From Paramecium sonneborni (lineage: Eukaryota > Ciliophora > Oligohymenophorea > Peniculida > Parameciidae), in contig CAJJDN010000177.1 of NCBI GenBank assembly GCA_905182985.1, forward strand, positions 20,173-84,172: a stretch of 64,000 nt of DNA. The letters are read 5' to 3'. The first letter of the stretch is position 1. Each line of letters starts with the position of its first letter. The notes beneath the pieces were generated by a model that ran no database searches, was not told the DNA's origin, and saw only the letters and a list, made by a program, of their open reading frames with translations. Shown here in pieces: positions 47,256-59,707 of this stretch. A program made the position numbers and the translations under genes.

Positions 47256-49853
47256 TTCGAAAAGTAACATAAAAGGTGCTAAACATTCTAATGTATATTT
47301 ATATAATAATAATTCTTTTGCTCTTCTTTCTAAAAACCTTCCCAAAATTATACGTTGAGATGGTTAATGCAATTTATGCATTCTATAAAACAAATCTCTT
47401 TCAGATGCATCATAATTATGACTTCTAATTAACATCAATTTTAATTCTATTTCTCTTAATTTCCATAGTTCTGTATCTTTAAAATATTATGCATCATTTT
47501 TAATGATATAATCATGTAATCCTTAAAGAAATTAAAATTCTTCACAAACAACTGCGAATCTTTGAAATGACATATATTAAATAGATGATTATTCTATGTC
47601 ACATTCTGAATTAAATACATTTATATAGTATTACTCATCCTTCTTACTTTCAAGTTCAACCATTAATAATCTAAATTAAGTTTATGTTAATCTTTCTCCA
47701 TCTTCTGCAAAAATTTGCAATATTGTAGAATATTTAAGAATTAATTCTTGAATCTTGATATCTTAAATTGGACCAAGATGATGAGAAATCTCTTAATCAT
47801 AATCTATATATTGGGGTAACTTCTATAAACTCTTAATTTGTTCAGCCAATTAGGATTGAAGAACTGATATTCCAGTTTCTAAAAAATTGACATTCGGAAT
47901 GTTACTCAATATTTGTAAGTAAATCAGAAAACTTAACTAATTAAATTATAAATCATATTAAGTACATCTCCAACCAACATTGCATGAAATAATCTTGCTG
48001 AATCATTCTTTCTTTTATAATATATTACTGATTTTATCACTCTTGCCACTTTCCCTAACCAAACATTCTGTGGTTATGATTAATTTTCACTTGAAAAATA
48101 TTCATATAATTAAACATGCATGGGATAATTTAATTTATTAAACTTTAAACACCATTATACAAAATTAGATAATGTTTTTATCAATGTACCTTAAGTTACT
48201 ATATTTTCTATTTTATCTCTTCTAAATTACTATATCTCTTATAAAAGTGTTTAAGTTGCAATCTATGTATTTTTGCTTGGACATCTATTAATAAATAACT
48301 TCTTTTCTATTGACAGAAGATTCTTTACAGGATTCAAACATTCTGATAAATCTACTTCTTCATCTGAAGAACTAGACGATTCCTCAAATTTATTATCAGG
48401 AAAGACTTTGATAATATCAAATAGATACAAGTTAAAGTTATTTATGGTTTATTAGGTGAAAGCATCTCTTGAACTTCTGGTGAATCACAACTTAATTCTA
48501 CCATAGAAGTACGTTATGGTATACTACTTTCTTATTAAGGTTCTAAAGGAGTCATTGGAGGAAAGAATCCAAATGAATTTTTTGGATTTGCAGATATCAA
48601 TAAATTTGGACTTGTACTTTAATGTTATGGAGGTAAGAGTGAAGTAGAACTATTTACATATACCTATTATGTTTAAAGGTTCAAATTATTTAGATTGTTT
48701 AGATTGTTTAGATTGGTTAAACTATTTATATTGTTAGTACTCTAAATCATTGGATTTGGAGAAAATGCTTTTGGGAATTCTAAATGAATTTTATATTTTT
48801 AAGCCTTACGACGTATTTAATCTTAATGATATTAAGGAATGAATTTAGATATCTATTTAAATTACTTTTCAATAAAGTTGTAGTTTTTAACTTAATGTTG
48901 GTATTTGGAACTTAAGAGATCAAGTCTTTTTTGAATTTAATTTTTATTTCTAATAGCTTATTTACAATCAATTTATGTTTCAAACACTTAGATTTTACGA
49001 GCAATTAATTCATCTTTTAATTTATGTATAATGTCTTAAAAATGATGTGTTAAGAATACAAATACTGTATATGAACTCTAAACATATTAATCAAGTTGAC
49101 AAAAATCTTCTTAATAGAATTCTTCTTTCATTTTCATAATATTAAATAATTAAGAGGATCTAAATTTAAGTTGATCAAGAACACTTTCAAAAATTTCAGG
49201 AAATGTTTTTTTTTCAATTTCAACTTTTTCAATATACAATTGATAATAATCATCTATAAAAGCTTTGATTGGATATCGTGACATTTCTAAATAAGTTTAT
49301 TCTTCATTATTTCTTGGTATACATTCTCTTTTAATAATAGGATAATTAGCTTCACAAGATTAATTAGATGTTTAAGTAGGTAAAGTCTATGTTCCCCAAT
49401 CATAAAGTTTCTTTTTCTAATAGATAGTCTAAACTTAAGAATCCTAAGTTTAAATTAAACTATATTTATATTAATATATATTTATACTCTAAAGTATCAG
49501 TATGCATATCAATAAATTGTATATGATTACCAACACATTTATCTTTAAAGAGTATTTCTTCATATTCTTCAATTAGATTCTCATCTTTTTATGCTTTGTC
49601 ATCTGTACCTCTTTCTAATTCTAACATTTTATTATGATATGCTTCTTCAAATTTACGTGTTTATTCTTCAAATACCATTTTAAAATCATCAAATATTTCT
49701 TTCTTAACTTTATATAATTCTTCTTCATAATCTGGTGTAACATTTTCAGTAGAATGTCGAACTTATTAAAATAATTTAAGCGTTTCGTTTTCTTTATTCA
49801 AATCCTACAATTACAATTTTAATAATTCGATATCATTATTTAAACTTGTAATT
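47250..49853 (-). CDS. Long coiled-coil/helical protein, C-terminal part (with duplicated segment)
   Basis: C-terminal portion of the gene that starts at 51739. Downstream of the duplicated block it has a Ser/Pro/Asn-rich linker with NNLNNLNNLN repeats, an acidic patch (FEESSSSSDEEVDLSE), and then an all-helical domain (LLSIEKKLFINRCPSKNTQI; NVWLGKVARVIKSVIYYKRK; ISHHLGPIQDIKIQELILKY) ending LAPFMLLFES. Introns include 23 nt (AAG) and 29 nt (TAG). Positions 48661-49853 repeat 49855-51047, so reading straight across the N would duplicate about 390 residues. The real gene most likely joins 49855 directly to 48660. No family recognised. Confidence 0.72.
48661..49853. repeat. Exact 1,193-bp duplication, copy 1
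   Basis: Identical to 49855-51047, split by a single N at 49854. It lies wholly inside one gene. Third example in the window of a ~1.2-kb exact overlap around one N. Confidence 0.95.
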
Positions 49854-49854
49854 N

Positions 49855-51047
49855 TACCTATTATGTTTAAAGGTTCAAATTATTTAGATTGTTTAGATTG
49901 TTTAGATTGGTTAAACTATTTATATTGTTAGTACTCTAAATCATTGGATTTGGAGAAAATGCTTTTGGGAATTCTAAATGAATTTTATATTTTTAAGCCT
50001 TACGACGTATTTAATCTTAATGATATTAAGGAATGAATTTAGATATCTATTTAAATTACTTTTCAATAAAGTTGTAGTTTTTAACTTAATGTTGGTATTT
50101 GGAACTTAAGAGATCAAGTCTTTTTTGAATTTAATTTTTATTTCTAATAGCTTATTTACAATCAATTTATGTTTCAAACACTTAGATTTTACGAGCAATT
50201 AATTCATCTTTTAATTTATGTATAATGTCTTAAAAATGATGTGTTAAGAATACAAATACTGTATATGAACTCTAAACATATTAATCAAGTTGACAAAAAT
50301 CTTCTTAATAGAATTCTTCTTTCATTTTCATAATATTAAATAATTAAGAGGATCTAAATTTAAGTTGATCAAGAACACTTTCAAAAATTTCAGGAAATGT
50401 TTTTTTTTCAATTTCAACTTTTTCAATATACAATTGATAATAATCATCTATAAAAGCTTTGATTGGATATCGTGACATTTCTAAATAAGTTTATTCTTCA
50501 TTATTTCTTGGTATACATTCTCTTTTAATAATAGGATAATTAGCTTCACAAGATTAATTAGATGTTTAAGTAGGTAAAGTCTATGTTCCCCAATCATAAA
50601 GTTTCTTTTTCTAATAGATAGTCTAAACTTAAGAATCCTAAGTTTAAATTAAACTATATTTATATTAATATATATTTATACTCTAAAGTATCAGTATGCA
50701 TATCAATAAATTGTATATGATTACCAACACATTTATCTTTAAAGAGTATTTCTTCATATTCTTCAATTAGATTCTCATCTTTTTATGCTTTGTCATCTGT
50801 ACCTCTTTCTAATTCTAACATTTTATTATGATATGCTTCTTCAAATTTACGTGTTTATTCTTCAAATACCATTTTAAAATCATCAAATATTTCTTTCTTA
50901 ACTTTATATAATTCTTCTTCATAATCTGGTGTAACATTTTCAGTAGAATGTCGAACTTATTAAAATAATTTAAGCGTTTCGTTTTCTTTATTCAAATCCT
51001 ACAATTACAATTTTAATAATTCGATATCATTATTTAAACTTGTAATT
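49855..51047. repeat. Exact 1,193-bp duplication, copy 2
   Basis: Second unit of the duplication around the N at 49854. Continuous with the natural 5' part of the gene. Confidence 0.95.
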
Positions 51048-51739
51048 TATGTTTGTAATGTATTAGTTTTTTTTCTCAAATATTTATTCTCCTTATTTAA
51101 TTTTTCCACATATTCTGTATTTCGTTATAACTACTTTTCAGTTTCTTATAATCGTTATACCTTTTCACTCATAGAATTCTAATATCTCTCATGAATCTTA
51201 ATTGTATTTGCTAAGCTTTCCTTTTCTAATTTACGATTTGTTCTAGATTATTTATCAATTATCTCTTTGACAGTCCCTGTAAATTATGACCATATTTTAT
51301 CAATCAATTAAGAATACTCATTACATTTCACAGACAATTATTAACATAACTATCCTATCGAACCAGAGTATATTAACTCTATTTTATCATAAAACTCTGT
51401 TATACTGTAAAAATGCTGTTTTTGAATCTGTTATACCATAGACTTAATCATAATCAAAATTATATACATCAGTCCATTGTTATAATAATTGTAAATCCTT
51501 TCTTTCACTTTAATCATTCGTTATCTTCTATAAGGTTCTAAGAGTCTTATTACTAGTTCCAATGTTTGCTCTACTCATTAATTAATTCATTGCAAAAATC
51601 TAATCTCTTTTATTAATATTTATACAGTTCCATCTTCTCCTTCTATAGTTTTATTCACCTTATAGACATTTGGCAATTTTACAGGAGATAAATATTCATC
51701 ATTTAATGTTTGAACTCGTATTTATTTCTCTCTTCTCAT
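49855..51739 (-). CDS. Long coiled-coil protein, N-terminal part
   Basis: Starts MRREKQIRVQTLNDEYLSPV. Introns of 26, 28 and 28 nt lead through NQLMSRANIGTSNKTLRTLQ and WTDVYNFDYDQHFYSITEFY into a classical coiled coil (ETEKQLQRNTEYVEKLNKEN; QLQDLNKENETLKLFQQVRH) and a charged helical region (DYEEELYKVKKEIFDDFKMV). It is interrupted at the N at 49854 and continues in the 47250-48660 block. The pattern is that of a cytoskeletal or centriolar structural protein; identity unknown. Confidence 0.75.
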
Positions 51740-51971
51740 TTTAATATATATATATATATTTAATATAATTGAAGAATAATTCTCGATTTCTGATATTACA
51801 ATTCATCCTAACCAAATTCATTATCTATTGTTCAATAATATTATCTATTTTATTACATTATTTTATATCTTCTATTCTATTGTTAAATAATACATGTAAA
51901 ATTAAATGAAATGTTTTTAATAAAATTTTGATATATAAGATCAAATGTTTGAGAATTATTGTAGATAAATA

Positions 51972-52957
51972 ATGCAGCCAAACAGAGTCAAATTTAATCA
52001 ATCAGATTTAGAATGTGGATTTCCAAGACAGGATTTTAAATTACAAGGAATTTAATGTACTCTATATAAATGTAAAATAACAACATAATCATGTGTATTA
52101 TATTTACATGGTTATAATGGTTCAAGACTTGAAATAGTACCTTATGCTTCAATTATTTTATAATCTGGTGTAGATTTATGCACTTTTGATTTTCAAGCTG
52201 CTGGATAATCAGATGGAGATTTTGTTACTTTTGGGTATATCTATTTGTCTCTCTTAGGTTAAATGAATAATTAAATGTCATCTTACTAGTGGATTACTTA
52301 AGTTCTAAATATTAAAATATTATTTTATGGGGAAGATCTATGGGTGCGACCACTGCTTTAATGTATGCTATAAAATATTAAAATATCACTTGTATCATTT
52401 TGGATAGTCCTTTTTATACTCTTGATGATGTAATTCTTAATCTAATTAAGTAAAAATTGCATACTCCAAATCTTATTAACAAAGGATTATTGGAAATTCT
52501 CAAAAGTATTATCTAAAAATAATTAGGATAAATTTAATAATTATATAACTTTTCTATCTCTTCAGTCAAATTACCATAAATATTAAATTCTAATTGTCCT
52601 ATGTTGTTATTAGCATCCAAATTTGACACACTCATTCCTTATCATCATTTTACTAACATTTTTCATTCATATCAAGGACAAAAACATATCATTAATCTTT
52701 ATAATAATCATAATGAATTAAGATCTAAAGATATCTTAAGTACTGCTATCGGATTTATTCAATCTAATATAACTAATACTATTCAAAACAATCCTAGTAA
52801 TCGTTTTATTTAAGATTTTCAAAAACATTCATATATACCTACCGGAATTAAAATTAAATCTAAAATTATGAGAAATTAATCTGCTGTCAATCCTTAAAAA
52901 AATTCAGCCATTTTATAAAAAAATAGAGCACTACTTCAATTATCCAATATTGATTGA
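51972..52957 (+). CDS. Alpha/beta-hydrolase fold protein (ABHD17/BEM46-like)
   Basis: 320 residues, one 23-nt intron (GTATATC..TCTTAG). The oxyanion segment is LYLHGYNGSRLE, the loop DFQAAGQSDGDF follows, and the nucleophile elbow is LWGRSMGATTALMYA (GRSMG). Asp is in ASKFDTLIPYHH, and the C-terminal His is plausibly in NNHNELRS. This is the pattern of the ABHD13/17 and BEM46 group, which includes depalmitoylases, but substrate cannot be read from sequence. There is no signal peptide. An unusual ~70-residue basic, Gln/Ser/Asn-rich tail follows the fold. Starts MQPNRVKFNQSDLEC. Confidence 0.88.
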
Positions 52958-54576
52958 AATATTTAATCTCTGTTACTTATTCAAATTTAAACAAAATTTA
53001 AGATTTATTAATTAATATATATTTATATTAGTTTTTTTTTGACTTATTGTAAAATATAATTTATATTAGAATCAAAAATCAAAAAAAACTAAACTTAAAA
53101 AACATAAAATCATAATTTTCAATCAAAAAAAGAATTCACAAAACATTGTCCCTATCCAGTTCCTTACATTTTTACTTATTTAATTGAATGTATTAATTAA
53201 AATAAGAAACTTTAAAGAATTTCTTTTAAAAACAAATATCAATCGGTTACAATAAAATCACTTCTCTTTATTCTTTATGGTTATTATCTAATAAATTAGT
53301 CTTTCACCCTTATAACCAATTTTCTTAATATTTTGAAACATCCAAGAATTAACCAAAATTTAACCACTTTATTATTATTCGAAAACCAAACTAATACTTT
53401 TAAGATTTTCAATATATTTTTGTCTATATTGTTTCAGAAACCTAGCTAACTGACTCCTTCAAAACAGCTCAATCCTAGAATAACACATATTGATACTTGA
53501 TTTCAAAGTACAAAAGTAGTCTTCTGTTTTTCTGATGTCAAAAGATTTCTCTTTTATTTTATTACTGGATTTTCTTCTAATAGAATTTCATCTGAAAATA
53601 AATTACTTTTTAGTATGTGTTTAATTATTTCTGTTTTCATAAAATCAGAGTTTGAGATTATTATAGAAAATTAATATAGAAAATCCCTTTTCTTGAGGTG
53701 GCTATTGTTTGGCTTCTTACAAAAAAGTAGCATCTGTATCATAATCTCCTATATTTTCAAAAGCAGCTGAAATAGAATCAAATAAATCTTTAAAAATCAA
53801 TTAAATCACTTTTCCTATTTTGAAGCGATCCAATTAAAATATTCCATTTTCTTTTTATTTTTTATTCGAACAGAATTTTAAATACTTATGCCTTAGCAGA
53901 TTTTCTTATAATAACTTCTTTATCTTATGAAAATAAGATTAAATAATTAAATAAAAATTGGTAAATATTTTCTATGGTATATATAATTACAGATATTTAA
54001 CATAAAAAAACTTTTAAGTATTCAAATAAAATAATCTTAAATTGAATTTTTGTTAGATAGTTTGCTAAAATAATTAGAAATTAATCATTTATATATATTC
54101 ATTAAAAAAAAGTCATGTAGAAGAGTTAAAAAATTAATCTTAATAAAGAGTATTTAAATAACTCTATCTTACGTAATCACTGATTTCTACAATAATTAAA
54201 TAATGATAGCATTAAAGAAAATAATGCTTAGTATCTTTTGTAAATAAGATAAATTTAATGAAAATAATTTGATTTAATCATTTTTTGTAATAGAATAAAT
54301 TGTATATAGTAAATCTATTAAAAAAATAATTTCCAAATAAAGTAATTTTTAACTATCTTTATTGATCAGCTACCTATGAATACTATATTATGTATTTATA
54401 AAAGAAATAAGAATTTTTAAGTTTCTCAATATTACTATATTTTTTAAAGATATTAAAGCATTTGCTTAAAGTTAAATAAGTTTTAAAAAAAGAAATTATA
54501 TAAAAAATGAATAGCGTTATTCTTGATATAAATTTTTTGAAATAATAATAAATAAACTCATATAGATTTTATTTAT
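52958..54576. other. AT-rich intergenic region with possible coding remnant
   Basis: About 1.6 kb. Most has TGA in every frame. On the minus strand at about 53645-53860 a frame reads KIGKVIQLIFKDLFDSISAA, FENIGDYDTDATFLQEAKQQ and stops. Its composition is coding-like, but I could not extend it through introns, so it may be a decayed gene. Confidence 0.4.
53645..53860 (-). pseudogene. Possible decayed gene fragment
   Basis: Open for about 70 codons with Paramecium-like usage (TAA and TAG as Gln) but lacking a credible start, stop context or intron chain. Unidentified. Confidence 0.25.
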
Positions 54577-55219
54577 TCATCTATTGATATTCTTAAGTGC
54601 TCTTTCAATTTTTTAGGATAATAAAAAAAGTTCATTAACATAGCCTCTTGATAATAATTTAATTTCTTCTGGTTGAGAACAATCTAATTATCTTGAGATT
54701 TCTAATAGCTCAGATAATGGAACTGCTAAATCAAGTCTTTTAGAGAAAGAAAGAGCAGTATTTTTATTATTATTATCTTTAACGATAGATTAAGCAGAAG
54801 GAGATTAGAATTACCAACTTCCCAAATTTCCAAGAGATTAATTCTTTCTTCTAAATGATGATACTATATCATCATTCTAAGTATGAAATCTACTTGGATT
54901 GTTTCTTTAATAAAATAAACTAATTACCCTTCTTAAACTCCAAAAATTTTACTAGGTGATGCCAAATTTGGATTATGATCTTCTTTGCTTTTATTCATAA
55001 TTGTGTGATGAAATTTATTATCTGATTTGTTATCAATTTATTCCACCCATTCTGTAGGGTATCTAATAAATAAAACATAAAAATATACCTTCTTAATTCT
55101 TTTTTATCACTATTATCTTTAAATGCAGAACTGGGGCGACTAGTTGTTGTAAAAGCTTAGGATTAATTCAAAAAAGTGCTTCTTTTGATAATTGAAGATT
55201 TTTGAAGACTTGATTACAT
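54577..55219 (-). CDS. Unknown 192-residue protein
   Basis: Starts MQSSLQKSSIIKRSTFLNQS with a Ser/Thr-rich, probably disordered N-terminal 40 residues. Then come YPTEWVEQIDNKSD, QEGQLVYFIKETIQVDFILR, HHLEERINLLEIWE and LDLAVPLSELLEISRQLD, ending KIERALKNINR. Introns of 26 nt (TAG) and 38 nt (AAG, long) close the frame at 193 codons. It is mostly helical and soluble. No family recognised. Confidence 0.65.
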
Positions 55220-55808
55220 TGTAATAAAATTTATTTCTTAATAAAAACCTACTTTTTATTATTTTTGCTTAAAAAAAAATTATAATTTGTATTAAATGAA
55301 AGCCAAAATTTTATTAGAATTTAAGTCAACTAAATATGAGAGATATTTATTATTTATAGAATATTTAATTTTAAAGACATAAAATTATATCTAAATAATG
55401 AAATTGAAAATTTAGAAAATATTTTCTGAAAAAAGAAAAGGCTTTTATCAAATAGTAAGTATATAAAGATAGAATGATATAAATAATTGAAAAAGGAATT
55501 ATTTCGATAAATATAATTGGAGTTGATATTGTAATCAATTAAATTATTGGGTTTCAATTTGATAGAAATACGATTTTGAATAATGGGTAATTCTTGAATA
55601 TTTCCAAGGAATTAAGTATATTAATTTTATTACAACTTAATTTAAAATTGTATTAATTAAAATTCTTATATAAATAAAGTGAATCTAAATAATAATTATT
55701 TTTTCTACTAATATTAAAATTAACATTTAATTTGATTAATTTGTTAGAAAAGTATTAATTAAAATTTGATATATTTGTCTTAAGTTATATCAGCTATAAT
55801 TATCGGCA
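55220..55808. other. AT-rich intergenic region
   Basis: About 590 bp. A 67-codon minus frame at 55354-55557 is Phe/Ile/Asn/Tyr-rich and not coding-like. Nothing else seen. Confidence 0.5.
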
Positions 55809-56420
55809 ATGGATCATATGAATGTAAAGCAGAAGTTGCCTGCAATTGTGGGAAGAAAAAAATTGATGAAGGGACATCAGCCAAGAATTCTATGTTTGGA
55901 ATAAAGTTTAGAGTAGGAAAAGTTTAGTATAAATCTACTCACCAATTTAAAATGAAAATATTCAATATTGGAGTAAATTTTAGTTTAGAAATAATTTATA
56001 TATGGTATTGATTTTGAATCTTGCATTTTTCAATTAATTGAAAGTCAATCCAAAAGATTACTCAAATCTTATCTCTTATTCTCTCTCTTATCAATCGCAA
56101 AAAGTTGCAGAGAGCCCTTGATTATGAATAGGAAATATAAAAATACTAAAATAGTATTCATAACATTATACAATAATTGACCAGATTGTAAAGCATTTAA
56201 TATCTAACATCAAAGATTCAGATGTAAAGAAATATAAATAGCTTTGATTAATCTATATCTATTTCAATTAAAAAGTGCCATATTGAATTCAGATGAAATC
56301 TGTAATAATATTTTATTTACCTTAAAGTTATCAAAATATAGTACTAGTTGGACACTGGAGAAGAGTATTAAGAATATGGTTTGTCCAGTATTCATCATAA
56401 GCATTTAGATTTTACTTATT
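55809..56420 (+). pseudogene. Possible degraded gene, unidentified
   Basis: Successive coding-like pieces lie in different plus frames and are broken by TGA: MDHMNVKQKLPAIVGRKKLM, FQLIESQSKRLLKSYLLFSL, DQIVKHLISNIKDSDVKKYK and ALINLYLFQLKSAILNSDEI. They suggest a helical-repeat protein gene in decay. I could not find a consistent intron set that restores one frame. Confidence 0.3.
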
Positions 56421-56782
56421 AATTGAATATTTATAGACAATAAATTATTTTTAAAGTCCAAAAATAAAAGAAAAAATTGAGAATAAATAATCAATTAAAA
56501 CTTCAAAAGTAAATTTTATTGTTATAAAATTAAAGTTTAAAAATGATATCTCTAAATATATATTATTAAAATTTATTTAAAGATAAAGAGAAATTCAACT
56601 AAAATTTTAAAATATTAAAAATAGTTAGCAAATTATTAAGACAATTCATTTATTTAATTAAAATTTTCAGATTATTAATAAAATTATATAATTAAGTAAT
56701 TTAAATTAGACATAAATAAGTTAAATCAATTAGTAAATAAAAATAAAATGAAATTTTTATAGAATATGTTTATTTGTAAATA

Positions 56783-57275
56783 ATGGAGCCCTTTCTCTTA
56801 GATTTTCTGTACAATTCATCAAGATTTAATGGGCCTGATTTCACTCTTATGAAATAGGTATTTATTAAATTTATCTTTAAATAAAATATTCTTATTTAGT
56901 GGATTGCCTATTAAGCTTTTCTCAAAAAAATTATTGTGATTTTTGTTAGAATTATTCAAAAAAAAATAGTAGCCACAAAAAAATGAAACAATAGTGTAAA
57001 AATCAAAGACAGTATGTATATTCTGTTTAAAATAAATCCGTATGAATATTAGGAGTGAAAGGGAAAAAAGTTGATCATGAAAAAATCAAAATAATAGCTA
57101 ATTATGTTTAGAGTAAAATGAAGATAAAGCCTAATAAAATAGAAATATCAAAAAAAATGATTAATTACAGCAAAATAGGGAGTGTAAATACAGAGAGCAT
57201 TTTTGAGAAAGAATATTTCTTCTGTATATTATGTTTAATAAAATTTAGTTTTTAATTAAAGTTGTTTATATAAAT
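56783..57275 (+). CDS. Possible small gene or remnant
   Basis: An ATG at 56783 opens MEPFLLDFLYNSSRFNGPDF. The same frame continues through SHKKMKQQCKNQRQY to a TGA near 57053, and a second open block (GVKGKKVDHEKIKIIANYVQ) follows. An intron of unusual length would be needed to link them. It may be a lineage-specific gene or a remnant; the end is a guess. Confidence 0.3.
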
Positions 57276-57308
57276 AACAAAAATGAATAAAATATTCATA
57301 GTTGATGA

Positions 57309-58468
57309 TCAAATTTATTTCTTTTCTAAAATTTTTTGTATAAGTTTTTATTTCCAATATCTATCTTGAATAATTGGCTCAGGTACTTTGTGTGCGAAGG
57401 AGCTAATATAAAAGAATGTTTTGAAACTTTTTAAATGTAGTTTTAAATTAACCATCATAAGATCCATTGCTTTAGATGTGGTTACTATTTTATTTTCTTA
57501 AAGGTAGATCTTCAAAAGAGTATGCAGGATAATGAATTTTCGATAAAGCTTCTTTGAAGATCATGGAATTACTGGATGCAAAGGGTCCTCTAAAGATAAA
57601 ATGAGATATAAAAGTTTACAGAGATTTTTTTTTGGCAGATTCTGTAGGTTCACAATGAGTAATTTTAAAGTTATCTTGATAGGATGTTTTACCAAGAAAG
57701 GGTAGTGCACCTGTACTATTTCCTCTTTAAGGTCCAACTCTTTCAGTAAGAGATGGTTTCCAATTCATATAATCTTATTTATAACTTGTAAGTGTTAGCA
57801 TTTCAGATGGATCTTTATAAAAAGAAGGTTTGAAATTATCTTAAAATTATGGTTTAGGAGTACGATAAGATGTCTTGAAATATGAATGAATAAATTACTT
57901 CATATTGTGTTTATAATTAAAGTGATTAAGGTTATGGGACTTAATCATACATTTTGATATTAAAATTAGATTAATCTAAAGGTTGAAGTTTTTTGAAAAC
58001 CGAATCATAAGTAGATTGTTTTTTGTTAGGTAATGAAAGTTTCAATTCTTGTATTCGATTAAATTATCTTTCTTACATGTACAATCCAATTAAGTTAACA
58101 AAGTACTCTTGATTTTCATTGATTAATTTTTCAAGATTAAAGTTTTGATCTTATTAGATATCAATAGGAATCAATTCTAACCAAATTGGATCATCAATAG
58201 GTAGTAGATCAAAAACTCCAGTAGTTTAAGTTTTGGTGGTTTCAGATAAAGTTGGTGTATTGTTTCGAGACTTATAAGATTGTGTTTATTATGAATATTG
58301 AGTTAATCTTTGTGATTTTTCAGAAGGGTCAACAATGTCACCTTTTTTATTTTTATAAAGTATTCTTTTCTTTGCTTTACTTTCATGTCTGGAATAACTT
58401 TTAAGAGATCCTTCAGTTGGTGAACGTACAAGAAGAGTTTATTGAGATGGTTGTAATAATCCTTGCAT
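57309..58468 (-). CDS. SAXO/STOP-like microtubule-associated axonemal protein
   Basis: 369 residues; two 25-nt introns close the frame at 370 codons. The second half repeats an Mn-like motif of the stabilizer-of-axonemal-microtubules family (aromatic, Thr, Ser/Thr, Tyr, three residues, Asp/Asn-Phe): TSYRTPKPQFQDNFKP, TSYKQDYMNWKPSLTERVG, GKTSYQDNFK and KTTFKNSFAHKVPEP. SAXO proteins bind along ciliary and centriolar microtubules, some inside the lumen. The N-terminal half is Ser/Gln-rich with QGLLQPSQQTLLVRSPTEGS. Start at MQGLLQPS. Assignment rests on motif spacing seen by eye. Confidence 0.65.
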
Positions 58469-58516
58469 TTTAAGATTGTTTGTTTTATTTAATTTATAAT
58501 TATATCAACACATAGA

Positions 58517-59610
58517 TCATTATTATTTGCATTCTGGTTTTTCGGCTTTTTTATTATCAGTCTTATCACCTTTACTACTACTTGACTTCTTTCTTTTCTA
58601 TTAATATATTAATATATAAATATATACAGATTTCTTCTTATCATCTTCTTCATCATCATCATCATCTTCCTCTTCATCATCTTCATCATCATCATTATCT
58701 AATTCAGCCATTTCTGGTTATAATCCTAAGAATAATTCTAATGAACATGGAACTATTGAATCTAAAAATTCAGTGGCAATATCAAAATGTTCATTCATTA
58801 AATCTTCTTCCTTTTATTCTTCTTCTTCATCAAGTTCTTTCTTGTTAGTAAGGTCGAAATCTTTAAAGAATCCAAAAAAACTAGGATTATCAACAACTTT
58901 ATCAACAGTTCTTGATGCACCTGTTTTTTTATTTTTTTATTTCTTTGAAACCTTCTTTTAAGTTACATTCTTTCCTTCTTTCCATTCAATATGAGTTGAT
59001 TCACTTTTTACTGGAGTCTCACCAGATTTTTCAAAAATGAATCTTTTTGTAAGAACTGTATTTGTAAAATAATCATTAGGTGCAAATGTTAGTTTAATAG
59101 TGAAATTATGACTATTCTCTTCAAGATCTAATTCTACTTTACTGAGTGATTTTAATACATCCCAATCCTTCTCATTATCTTAACATACATCAGCTAATAT
59201 AAATATATATTATATATATACCTATTACTACTGAATTTTTGAGTGCCTTAAACCAATAATCATCTATAGGTTCAGCTGTATTATTCTCAGCTACTAATGG
59301 TTTCTCTGCTTCACTCAAAAATTTATCAACATTAGACAGTTCAATATCTGTAGCAGCTCTTTATCCAAGAATTAATTCATTTTACTTTTTAATGAAATAC
59401 AATTTATATACTTACTTTCTAATAAAGAGGAAGATTCAAATGATCATATTCAATTGTAAGTTTCTATACTTGCTCTTCTAACTCTTCTTCATATTGTTGT
59501 TTGCGTTTCAAGTGATAATAAAGTGCTACGGCTTTGACTCTCTCAGGTAAAGGTAAAGTTTTAATCTTAGTAATGACCTCTTCGATATTTGAGTTTTCGT
59601 GATCACTCAT
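58517..59610 (-). CDS. NAP1: NAP1/SET-family histone chaperone
   Basis: 334 residues, introns of 31, 28 and 30 nt. The N-terminal dimerisation helix includes LPERVKAVALYYHLKRKQQY and EEELEEQVQKLTIEYDHLNL. The earmuff domain has DDYWFKALKNS, then FTIKLTFAPNDYFTNTVLTK (compare FEPNEYFTNEVLTK in NAP1), HIEWKEGKNVTQKKVSKKQK, and PSFFGFFKDFDL. A long acidic stretch (ELDNDDDDEDDEEEDDDDDE) precedes a basic Lys/Ser tail, an arrangement typical of NAP1 with a nuclear-localisation-like end. It should bind H2A-H2B and assist nucleosome assembly in the nuclei. Start at MSDHENSNIEE; the plus-strand frames opposite the acidic run are shadows. Confidence 0.93.
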
Positions 59611-59707
59611 TAAAATTTATAATGAATTAACAAATATTTTCAAATTCATACTCCAATATCTAGAGTTCAGCTCTAAATTTGATCAATAATAATATGAATT
59701 ATCAATC

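Noticed and set aside
58582..58961. Plus-strand His/Leu- and Ser/Phe-rich frames
   Set aside because: They are antisense to the acidic Asp/Glu stretch and basic tail of the NAP1-family gene.
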